In this document: positions 8,143 through 14,686 of the stretch, piece after piece
Numbering within the stretch: position 1 is the first letter of the stretch
How the letters are laid out: each line of letters starts with the position of its first letter
Source of the DNA: Methanobacteriota archaeon
Lineage (GTDB): Archaea; Thermoplasmatota; Thermoplasmata; RBG-16-68-12
Length of the DNA stretch: 34,886 nucleotides
Direction: 5' to 3'
Assembly (NCBI GenBank): GCA_005878525.1
Contig: VBMB01000029.1
Location: 1-34,886, forward strand
Notes under the pieces: generated by a model
The model's database searches: none
What the model saw: the letters and a program-made list of their open reading frames with translations, nothing else
Told to the model about the DNA's origin: nothing
Translations under genes and position numbers: made by a program

Positions 8143-8916
8143 TCACAAAGCGATGAACCCACCCACGGCGGCAAGTGCACCGAGGGCCATGAGGAGAACG
8201 CCGATCACCCGTGAGAACAGGAGAGTTCGAACGCCGAGCTTCTCTGCGAAGATGACGACCGAGATGCCGCCCATCCAGACGAGGCTCATCGATCCCGAGA
8301 TGATGAGGACGAGCATGAAGAGCCAGCAGCACCCGATGCAATAGAGGGAGTGTCGAAAGCCCATGCGGATCGCGCCGATTCGGCCGGACCGCCAGTGATG
8401 CATCACGAAGGACATCGGCGACGTGCAGTGCGTCAAGCAGACTTCTTTCGTCCGCGTGACTTGCCAGACGCCCGCGGTTACCAGGGTCACCGCGGAGGCG
8501 AACACGAACGGGCCCGGGATGGGGCCCATGAGGCCGGACGCCATCAACGTCAACAGCGCCCCCACCCCAAACGCGCCCCAGACGAGGAAGTAGGGCGTGA
8601 TGAAGAGCGCCGTCGCGGCGTCGTCGGCGGGCCTCGTCGGTCGACCCGCTTCGAGGCGCGTCATCCCGCGGAACGCGAGGATCATCGGCAAGGCCGAGGG
8701 CAACATCATCGCGACCATCATGACGACGAGGAGCGCGAAGAAGAGGACGAGGTCCGTCGACCGCAACAGGGAGGGCGCCGTGAGCGCCATCAGGACGTCC
8801 GCGGAGGTCCACGTGGCATACCAGGCGGCCCCGACGGCAAGGGCGACCGCCGCGGCAACGGGGACCGTGAGATGCCGCAGCAGCCAAGCGGGCTCGGCCG
8901 GGACCGTTTCGACCAT
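8143..8916 (-). CDS. DUF2182 integral membrane protein (putative metal-binding)
   Basis: 257 residues with about six to seven membrane helices. The family hallmarks are clear: MMVAMMLPSALPMILAF in an early helix, then KEVCLTHCTSPMSF, GAIRMGFRHSLYCIGCCW and EKLG near the end. The many Met, Cys and His residues in or near the membrane suggest a metal, perhaps copper, but the role of the family is not established. I start at the ATG at 8916. A TTCATATC box lies about 27 bases upstream, which fits a leaderless start; the longer open frame would run through the promoter and into the DUF1326 gene. It is transcribed away from the DUF1326 gene next door. Confidence 0.88.
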   Translation of the reverse strand: MVETVPAEPAWLLRHLTVPVAAAVALAVGAAWYATWTSADVLMALTAPSLLRSTDLVLFFALLVVMMVAMMLPSALPMILAFRGMTRLEAGRPTRPADDAATALFITPYFLVWGAFGVGALLTLMASGLMGPIPGPFVFASAVTLVTAGVWQVTRTKEVCLTHCTSPMSFVMHHWRSGRIGAIRMGFRHSLYCIGCCWLFMLVLIISGSMSLVWMGGISVVIFAEKLGVRTLLFSRVIGVLLMALGALAAVGGFIAL

Positions 8917-8991
8917 GCCGCGCTCGGTAGGGGACGTGACGATATGAACGTGCGGAATCGGTGCGACGACCGGAGGGCCTTCGGTGCTCGG

Positions 8992-8999
8992 TTTAAGTA
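8992..8999 (+). promoter_or_regulatory. TATA-like box of the DUF1326 gene
   Basis: TTTAAGTA about 43-50 bases before the ATG at 9042. An AGGAGGG Shine-Dalgarno sequence lies eight bases before that ATG, so this transcript has a short leader, unlike most of its neighbours. Confidence 0.55.
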
Positions 9000-9041
9000 G
9001 CCGAGAGCCGATACGAAGCCTGGGCCAGGAGGGTTCGATCG

Positions 9042-9680
9042 ATGCCGACAAAATGGAATTTTGAGGCGGAGTATATCCAGAGTTGCAACTGTGCATGGGG
9101 ATGTCCGTGCAATTTCGACGCGCTTCCGACGACGGGAAACTGCGAAGCGCTCGTCTCCTGGCACATCCGAAAAGGGACGTTCGGCTCAACGAAACTCGAC
9201 GGGGTGACGTTCGCGTGGGGCCTCTGGTGGCCGCGGGCGATCCACATGGGAGGCGGAACCGGCCGGGTCTACGTCGACTCGAAGGCGAAGCCGGACCAGC
9301 GTGAGGCGATCCAGAAAATCACGGGCGGCAAGGAAGGCGGGGGCGTCTTCGCGATCTTCCCGTCGACGCTCACGAAATCGTTCCCGGCGAAAACCGCGAA
9401 GATCAATTTCAAGTTCAAGGGCGTTGACAGTTCGTTCGCGGTCGATGGGGTTGGGGCGGTCGACAGCGAACACATTCGGAATCCCGTGACGGGCGACCCG
9501 TTCGAAGGTTACATCCTCTTGCCCGGCGGGATCAACATGAAGAAGTCGACCGTGACGAACATCCGTCGGTGGTGGCTCCGCGACGACGCCCCGGGTTGGG
9601 ACATGGCCCACGAGAACGTCGCCGGATTTGTGACGGTCCAGCGGTACAACGAAAAGGGTCCTGTCAAGAGGGCCGCCTGA
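9042..9680 (+). CDS. DUF1326 domain protein with a Cys cluster
   Basis: 212 residues, soluble, beta-rich. The defining motif is near the N-terminus: SCNCAWGCPCNF (C15, C17, C21, C23), with another cysteine in GNCEALVSWHI. Four clustered cysteines suggest a metal or iron-sulfur site, or redox chemistry; no reaction is known for the family. DUF1326 genes are often found with DUF2182 genes in bacteria, and here the two are divergent across about 125 bases, so a shared job is likely. A good Shine-Dalgarno sequence supports the chosen start. The stop lies 30 bases from the converging transketolase gene. Confidence 0.88.
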   Translation: MPTKWNFEAEYIQSCNCAWGCPCNFDALPTTGNCEALVSWHIRKGTFGSTKLDGVTFAWGLWWPRAIHMGGGTGRVYVDSKAKPDQREAIQKITGGKEGGGVFAIFPSTLTKSFPAKTAKINFKFKGVDSSFAVDGVGAVDSEHIRNPVTGDPFEGYILLPGGINMKKSTVTNIRRWWLRDDAPGWDMAHENVAGFVTVQRYNEKGPVKRAA

Positions 9681-9710
9681 TCGGGACAGGGAAGTCGAAA
9701 ACCGCCGGAC

Positions 9711-10652
9711 TCATCGCTTTCGGTCGCGGCGCTTCATCACGTCGTGGGCGCCATCGACGATCTTCTCCGCGGTCAGACCGTACTTCCGGAGAAGCTCTTC
9801 CGCCTCTCCGCTCTCGCCGAACACGTCCTGGACACCGACCATGGCGATCGGCACCGGATGGTTCCCCGCAATCGCGGAGGCGACCGCCGCCCCGATGCCA
9901 TGGACGACCGTGTGCTCCTCCGCAGTCACGATTCCGCCCGTTTCCCGCGCCGCGCGGTCGATCGTCGCGATGTCGAGCGGCTTGGCCGTCGAGAGATTGA
10001 TCACCCGGGCCTGAATCCCCGCGCGCTTCAGCGCGTCCGCGGCCTCGAGACAGCGGGCCACCATGAGGCCGCAGCCGATCAGCGTGACGTCGGATCCATC
10101 CCTCACCACGCGCGCCCGGCCGATCGCGAAGTCGTCCGCCGCTGACGTGACGGTCGGCACGTTCGTACGGGAGAAACGGCAGTAGACGGGCCCTTTCATT
10201 GCCGCGGCGGCGTCCACGCACTTCGCGGTCTCGGGCCCGTCCGCAGGGACGAGGACGGTCATTCGCGGGATGCCGCGCATGAGGGCGATGTCCTCGTTCA
10301 TCTGATGCGTCGCGCCGTCCGGCCCGACGGTCAGGCCGGCGTGGGAGCAGAAGATCTTCACGTTCAAATTCGTGTACGCGACATTCTGCCGGATCACGTT
10401 GTAGGTATGCGCGCTCCCGAACACACTGTACGTCGCGGCGAACGGGATCTTCCCGGCCGCCGCCAGGCCCGCGGCGACACTGATCATGTTCGGCTCCGCG
10501 ATCCCGAGTTGGAAGAAGCGGTCCGGGAACGACTTGCCGAAATCGATCGTCTTGATCGATTCCGTCGTGTCCGCGCCGACCACGACGACGTTCGGGTTGC
10601 GCCGACCGAGATCGATGAGCGCCTTGCCGAAGTACGCGCGCTGGCTCTCCAT
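9711..10652 (-). CDS. tktB: Transketolase, C-terminal subunit
   Basis: 313 residues containing the pyrimidine-binding and C-terminal domains of transketolase. FFQLGIAEPNMISVAAGLA holds the catalytic glutamate that activates thiamine diphosphate; SHAGLTVGPDGATHQ and the C-terminal sequence VQDVFGESGEAEELL are family-typical. The first half of the enzyme is a separate gene just upstream, 17 bases away. Splitting of this kind is common in archaea and in the related DXP synthase/pyruvate dehydrogenase families. The start is the ATG at 10652; a much longer open frame upstream is only an overlap with the N-subunit gene in another frame. Confidence 0.94.
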   Translation of the reverse strand: MESQRAYFGKALIDLGRRNPNVVVVGADTTESIKTIDFGKSFPDRFFQLGIAEPNMISVAAGLAAAGKIPFAATYSVFGSAHTYNVIRQNVAYTNLNVKIFCSHAGLTVGPDGATHQMNEDIALMRGIPRMTVLVPADGPETAKCVDAAAAMKGPVYCRFSRTNVPTVTSAADDFAIGRARVVRDGSDVTLIGCGLMVARCLEAADALKRAGIQARVINLSTAKPLDIATIDRAARETGGIVTAEEHTVVHGIGAAVASAIAGNHPVPIAMVGVQDVFGESGEAEELLRKYGLTAEKIVDGAHDVMKRRDRKR

Positions 10653-10669
10653 TTTCCAGGGCCCAGCGG

Positions 10670-11515
10670 TCAAATCGCGGCCTCCTGGGCGTCGAGCTCC
10701 GCGAGGGCGAGCTTCAGCTCCTCGTCGCTCGTCGCGGCGCCGTGATACTTGATCTTGTTCTCCATGAAGGAAACGCCTTTGCCCTTCACCGTGCGGGAGA
10801 GGACCGCGGTGGGCCGCCCCTTCGTGCGGTGGGCTTCCTCGATCGCCGCGAGGATCTGGCGGAAGTCGTGCCCGTCGATCGTCAGGACGTGCCAGTTGAA
10901 CGCCTCCCACTTCTCCGCAAGCGGCTCGAGGGGCATGATGTCCTCCGTGCGGCCCTCTTGCTGGATCCCGTTCCGATCGATGAACGCCGTCAGGTTGTCG
11001 AGGCCGTACTTCGACGAGGACATCGCGGCCTCCCACGTCTGCCCGACGTCCTGCTCGCCGTCGCCGAGGATGCAGTACACCCGCCAGGGCTTGTGATCCA
11101 TGCGGGCCGCGAGCGCGAGGCCGACGGAGAACGACAGACCTTGGCCCTCGGCGCCCGCCGCGTTCTCGACGCCGGGCGTGGTCCCCAGTTCCGGATGGCC
11201 CTGGAGGCGGCTGTTCAGCTTGCGGAACGTCAGGAGCTCGTCGACGGGGAAGAATCCGCGCTCCGCAAGGGCTGCGTACCAGACCGGGCAGGCGTGGCCT
11301 TTGCTCAGGACGAATCGATCCCGATCCGGCCACGTCGGATTCTTCGGATCGACGCGGAGGATGTGGAAGTACAGCGCGGTGACGATGTCCGCCGCGGACA
11401 TCGAGCCCCCAGGATGGCCGCTCTGCACGTTGTGCGTCATCCGGATGATGTGCTTCCGCAGAGTCACGGCCTTCTTCTTGAGGCTCGCGATGAGCTCCTC
11501 GGAAACGTCGACCAC
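10670..11515 (-). CDS. tktA: Transketolase, N-terminal subunit
   Basis: 281 residues, the thiamine-diphosphate (pyrophosphate-binding) half of transketolase. HNVQSGHPGGSMSAADI, the substrate-loop histidine in LSKGHACP, and the GDGEQDVGQTWEAA... FIDRN metal-thiamine motif are all present. Together with the downstream gene it transfers two-carbon ketol units between sugar phosphates. The start is a GTG at 11515. A TTAATAAT box (about 11567-11576) lies 50-60 bases before it and drives both subunits, which form a two-gene operon. Confidence 0.94.
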   Translation of the reverse strand: MVDVSEELIASLKKKAVTLRKHIIRMTHNVQSGHPGGSMSAADIVTALYFHILRVDPKNPTWPDRDRFVLSKGHACPVWYAALAERGFFPVDELLTFRKLNSRLQGHPELGTTPGVENAAGAEGQGLSFSVGLALAARMDHKPWRVYCILGDGEQDVGQTWEAAMSSSKYGLDNLTAFIDRNGIQQEGRTEDIMPLEPLAEKWEAFNWHVLTIDGHDFRQILAAIEEAHRTKGRPTAVLSRTVKGKGVSFMENKIKYHGAATSDEELKLALAELDAQEAAI

Positions 11516-11565
11516 GGCGTGCCCTGCCCCGCTCCCCGCCCGGAGACGGCCGGGACATGACGGGG

Positions 11566-11577
11566 GATTATTAAGGG
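11566..11577 (-). promoter_or_regulatory. TATA-like box of the transketolase operon
   Basis: On the minus strand the sequence CCTTAATAATCC stands out in GC-rich DNA, about 50-60 bases before the GTG start of the N-subunit, leaving a leader of roughly 25-30 bases. Confidence 0.5.
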
Positions 11578-11590
11578 CTTTGTCGCGAGG

Positions 11591-11824
11591 TCAAGGCGGG
11601 TTTTTCACACTTTGCACTCGAGACCAAACCACCGCCGCTGCGACCCAAAGAGAAAGAATCACAACGACGGCAAGCGCCGCGCCCAACCCGGCCATTGCGA
11701 GCACGATAACGAGGAAGGTGGAGGCGAGTGCCAAGATCCAAGGTAGCACAATGAGCAGAGGCTCAAGGGTCCATCGATTCACTCCGCCCGCCCGACGGAT
11801 TTCGGGCGGCGTCGCTGAGGCCAT
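11591..11824 (-). CDS. Small membrane protein, hypothetical
   Basis: 77 residues from the ATG at 11824, or 96 from an in-frame start at 11881. The basic N-terminus is followed by two hydrophobic stretches, EPLLIVLPWILALASTFLVI and AALAVVVILSLWVAAAVVW, then a short basic tail. Hydrophobic pattern and frame length make it likely to be real, but no family or start signal could be recognised. It stands alone between the transketolase promoter and an AT-richer intergenic stretch. Confidence 0.5.
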   Translation of the reverse strand: MASATPPEIRRAGGVNRWTLEPLLIVLPWILALASTFLVIVLAMAGLGAALAVVVILSLWVAAAVVWSRVQSVKNPP

Positions 11825-11881
11825 CAAACGGCGTAGCGCTCTCGTTCGGATGAAATATTGCTGTCGGGATTTCGCCCTCAC

Positions 11882-12091
11882 AGGAGGCCAATGTCGAAAC
11901 GGTTGTGACTACAATATGGCTACCCGTCGAAAATGCGCGAGTGGAAGCCGAGGCCGACGCTTCTCGCTGAGGCGCGCCGCGTGATTATCACTCCTAAACA
12001 TGTTCGACCACGCACGCAGTGTTCTACGTCCGTCTAATAATTCCCAAATACTCCAGATGTGGTTCGCCGGCTTCGAAACGGAGGAACGGAG
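11882..12091. other. AT-richer intergenic stretch with two small palindromes
   Basis: About 210 bases without a convincing gene. It holds GTGATTATCAC at 11981-11991, AACATGTT at 11997-12004 and a TAATAATT box near 12035-12043. The box is placed to start transcription some 25-30 bases before the Shine-Dalgarno of the secreted protein. The two palindromes could be operators for that gene. Confidence 0.4.
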
Positions 12092-13069
12092 ATGCGCATC
12101 AGACCTCTTGGCATGGTTGCGGTGACAGTCACGTTGGTCGGACTCGCCGTTGCGGCCGTGGCCTTCGGTCCAGCGAATTTCGCGAACCTCGGCTCACCCA
12201 CCGGGGGGAATACTCCGCAAGCCTCGTCGATCGGTACGCCGACCTGGCACGTGGGCGACACCTGGACGTACCACGTGAACTCGACACCGCCCGACGTGTT
12301 TGTGGCGGGTCCGACCTGGGGAAGCCCGTCCCTCGAAGGGACCTTGACCCGCGCGGTCGCGTCCGCAGACGCCTCCCAATACAACGTGACGGTGCACGGC
12401 TCCTTCCACCTGGGCAGCGTGTTCGACGCGGCCCGGGATGGCGGATACACGAACTCTTCGACCTTGCTGTTGTATCGGCCGGTCCTCGAGAACGCGACGG
12501 TGGACGGCTACGCGTTGTATCGCGCGTCCGACCTCGCGGAGCTGAAAGAGGTCCGAACCGTTCATCTCAAGAGCTCGCTCTGGACCGCACGCGGCTGGTT
12601 CAACGCCTCGTACACGGCGACGGTCCAGACGACGTACGAGCCGGCCCTCGACATCTGGGCCTTCCCGCTCGGCGAGAACGAGACCTGGAACGTCTCGAGC
12701 AACGCCACGATCCACGCGATGATCGCGTGGCGCTTTGACGGCCCGAACGAATCGTTCGGTTTCTGGCACACGTTCAACGTGACGGCGCCGATCCGCCTGA
12801 TGCTGCACTCCGGTGAGATTCAGGACGTGACGACACCCGCGGGGACGTTCTCGTCGATCCCGGTTCGCGTCGCGCTGCCGACGATTGATCGCCTGACGAC
12901 GGACGATCGCGAGGGACCCGTGGTGGGCCTCGGAGGCGACGAGTGCGGCAGGCCCCGCCTCGCGGCCGAAGCCTGGTTCAGCGGCGACGTCGGAAACGTC
13001 GTGAAGGCGGTGACCTTCATCGGCGGGATGAGGATCGTCGCCGAGCTCGCGTCGTTCCACCGAGCCTAG
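12092..13069 (+). CDS. Secreted or membrane-tethered protein, hypothetical
   Basis: 325 residues. The N-terminus is a short basic start and one hydrophobic segment (about residues 7-30), a signal peptide or signal anchor. The rest is polar and beta-rich. It contains WHVGDTWTYHV, a sequence common in archaeal secreted proteins, and many N-x-S/T sites, as expected for an N-glycosylated surface protein. The C-terminal stretch AEAWFSGDVGNVVKAV is also recurrent in such proteins. No enzyme motif was seen. The start is chosen because GGAGGAACGGAG ends right before the ATG; an upstream ATG at 12059 lacks such a signal. Confidence 0.8.
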   Translation: MRIRPLGMVAVTVTLVGLAVAAVAFGPANFANLGSPTGGNTPQASSIGTPTWHVGDTWTYHVNSTPPDVFVAGPTWGSPSLEGTLTRAVASADASQYNVTVHGSFHLGSVFDAARDGGYTNSSTLLLYRPVLENATVDGYALYRASDLAELKEVRTVHLKSSLWTARGWFNASYTATVQTTYEPALDIWAFPLGENETWNVSSNATIHAMIAWRFDGPNESFGFWHTFNVTAPIRLMLHSGEIQDVTTPAGTFSSIPVRVALPTIDRLTTDDREGPVVGLGGDECGRPRLAAEAWFSGDVGNVVKAVTFIGGMRIVAELASFHRA

Positions 13070-13092
13070 ACGATTGCAACCGAAATCTGCCG

Positions 13093-13123
13093 CCCTTCCC
13101 CGCGGCATGCGTTGCGGGGAGGG
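13093..13123. terminator. GC-rich hairpin between secreted-protein gene and rpe
   Basis: Arms 13093-13103 and 13114-13123 pair as a ten-base GC stem with one bulged base and a ten-base loop. AAATCTTATT follows at once. It could end the upstream transcript. It also touches the TATA box of the next gene, so it might affect that promoter instead. Confidence 0.45.
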
Positions 13124-13124
13124 A

Positions 13125-13132
13125 AATCTTAT
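13125..13132 (+). promoter_or_regulatory. TATA-like box of rpe
   Basis: AATCTTAT lies 27-34 bases before the ATG at 13159, consistent with a leaderless transcript. Confidence 0.5.
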
Positions 13133-13158
13133 TCCACGGGGGTTCCTTGCGCGGGTCG

Positions 13159-13839
13159 ATGGCCATCAAGATTGCGCCTTCGATCTTGTCTGCGCGGTTC
13201 GACCGCCTGGGGGACCAGGTGCGCGAAGCGTCGGACGCCGGCGCGGACATGCTCCACATCGACGTGATGGATGGCCACTTCGTCCCCAACCTGACGATGG
13301 GACCCGCCATTGTCAAGTCGATCCGGCCCCTGACCACAGTGCCGTTCGACGCCCACCTGATGGTCACGCATCCGCAGGACTTCGTGAAGGCCTTCGTCGA
13401 AGCCGGTGTGGACGACCTCACGGTCCACGTGGAGAGCGACCACGACGTTCGCGCGACGATCCGGGCGATTCGCGATGCCGGGGTCAGCCCCGGCGTCGTC
13501 CTGAACCCGGCCACGCCGTTTGAGAAGAGCGTTCCGTACCTCGGCGACGTCGACCTGCTGCTCGTCATGACGGTCCATCCCGGATTCTCCGGGCAGGCCT
13601 TCCGAGCGGATGTCGTGCCGAAAATCCGCGCCGCCCGGAAGTACGTCGACCAGGAACATCTCGCGGTCGAAATTCAGGTCGATGGCGGGATCAAAGTCGA
13701 CACGGCACCGGTCGTCGCGGAGGCGGGCGCGGACATCCTCGTGTCCGGCAGCGGCATCTTCCCCGACCGCGTCCGAGAGAACGTGATGGCCCTCCGCCGG
13801 GCAGCCGAGAAGGGCCGCGCCAGTTCGAAGCGCATCTAG
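13159..13839 (+). CDS. rpe: Ribulose-phosphate 3-epimerase
   Basis: 226 residues, a full-length TIM-barrel epimerase. The active-site signature is complete: IAPSILSARF (S8), MLHIDVMDGHFVPN with metal ligands H33 and D35, FDAHLMV with H66, and VDGGI with the second catalytic aspartate. MTVHPGFSGQAF is the phosphate-side loop. It interconverts ribulose 5-phosphate and xylulose 5-phosphate and so feeds the transketolase encoded 2 kb away. The start is the ATG placed about 30 bases after a TATA box; the longer frame upstream overlaps the secreted-protein gene and has no family sequence. Confidence 0.95.
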   Translation: MAIKIAPSILSARFDRLGDQVREASDAGADMLHIDVMDGHFVPNLTMGPAIVKSIRPLTTVPFDAHLMVTHPQDFVKAFVEAGVDDLTVHVESDHDVRATIRAIRDAGVSPGVVLNPATPFEKSVPYLGDVDLLLVMTVHPGFSGQAFRADVVPKIRAARKYVDQEHLAVEIQVDGGIKVDTAPVVAEAGADILVSGSGIFPDRVRENVMALRRAAEKGRASSKRI

Positions 13840-13876
13840 GACGGGATTCGTCGCCCCGCCGAGTCCCGGCTCGCAA

Positions 13877-13884
13877 ACCTTTAG
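13877..13884 (+). promoter_or_regulatory. TATA-like box of the 52-residue membrane protein gene
   Basis: ACCTTTAG at 28-35 bases before the ATG at 13912, which fits a leaderless start. Confidence 0.45.
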
Positions 13885-13911
13885 GAGCAAGAGGGCATCG
13901 AGGCGCTTGCG

Positions 13912-14070
13912 ATGGTCCGTCTCGGATTCGTCATCGGCACGCTGCTCCCCGTGGCCCTGCTTGCGGTGAACCTGGCCTTGGGCTACGGCGGGATCCTCGT
14001 CACGATCGGCCTCCTGGTGTGGCTGGGGACCGGCATCCTGCTCACGCCGGCGTCCGAGGACGAAGCCTAG
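13912..14070 (+). CDS. 52-residue membrane protein, hypothetical
   Basis: A short gene that is easy to miss. The product is two hydrophobic helices, VRLGFVIGTLLPVALLAVNL and GILVTIGLLVWLGTGILL, joined by a Gly-rich turn and ending in an acidic tail SEDEA. A TATA-like box sits at the right distance for a leaderless start, and the stop codon shares the CTAG palindrome with the stop of the converging PRC-barrel gene. No function can be given. Confidence 0.62.
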   Translation: MVRLGFVIGTLLPVALLAVNLALGYGGILVTIGLLVWLGTGILLTPASEDEA

Positions 14071-14468
14071 CCCTTTTCGTACAGCGAGTCGCCCGCCACG
14101 GAGAGCTCGACCCACTCGTCGATCGATCGGACGTCCTCCAGGAGGACGTTGACCATCTCCCCCGACTCATCCTCGACGATGAACGAATCGAGGACGTCGT
14201 CCGCCTCGTTCGTGTCCCGGACGATGCCGACGAATTCTCCGTCCGAGTCGATCACGTTCAGGCCCGCAAAGATCTCCGCCACCGGGCCGCGGAGCGTCAC
14301 GCGGTCAACGATCCCGCTCACGAACCGACGGCCGAGGCGCATCCGGCCGCCGGATCCTTCGCCGAGTACGAGCGTGTTTACCTCTTCGCCGGAGACGTAG
14401 CCGACCTCGACGCCTTCTCCGTCCACGACCGCCATTCCGACGAGCGAACGACCGCGCCGTCCGGCCAA
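14067..14468 (-). CDS. PRC-barrel domain protein
   Basis: 133 residues, acidic, beta-rich. Two successive stretches look like PRC-barrel strands: LVGMAVVDGEGVEVGYV and FAGLNVIDSDGEFVGIV, followed by VLDSFIVEDESGEMVNVLL. PRC barrels in archaea are small RNA- or protein-binding modules, some linked to RNA processing or cell division. The start is a TTG at 14468 with GGAGGTG seven bases upstream; the ATG at 14435 is the alternative. It ends tail-to-tail with the 52-residue membrane gene, sharing a CTAG. Confidence 0.75.
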   Translation of the reverse strand: MAGRRGRSLVGMAVVDGEGVEVGYVSGEEVNTLVLGEGSGGRMRLGRRFVSGIVDRVTLRGPVAEIFAGLNVIDSDGEFVGIVRDTNEADDVLDSFIVEDESGEMVNVLLEDVRSIDEWVELSVAGDSLYEKG

Positions 14469-14611
14469 ACCGAGACACCTCCGGGGTGCGCCCTGCGCGG
14501 GACGGTCCCGACGGGCGTGCGAACGGCGCGCGGCTACTGAAGCTTTTCGGGAACCGGCCCGGGACCGGTCCGAGCCATACGGTTATCAGGTGAGATATCG
14601 AGGACGCTTCA

Positions 14612-14619
14612 TTTATACC
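14612..14619 (+). promoter_or_regulatory. TATA-like box of the giant repeat-protein gene
   Basis: TTTATACC, about 68-75 bases before the ATG at 14687. A GGAG lies six bases before that ATG, so the transcript should carry a leader of some 40 bases. The rest of the 218-base gap to the PRC gene holds nothing else recognisable. Confidence 0.5.
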
Positions 14620-14686
14620 GGCTGACCCGACATCCAACGGTGTCATTCCCTCCCGATGCGGAGGGCAACCCCTCGGTTGGAGCCAC

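Noticed and set aside
10686-11558. N-terminal extension of the transketolase C-subunit frame
   Set aside because: It overlaps the N-subunit in another frame and encodes biased sequence; the family begins at 10652.
12059-12091. Upstream ATG for the secreted protein
   Set aside because: The Shine-Dalgarno GGAGGAACGGAG is positioned for the ATG at 12092, and the signal peptide begins there.
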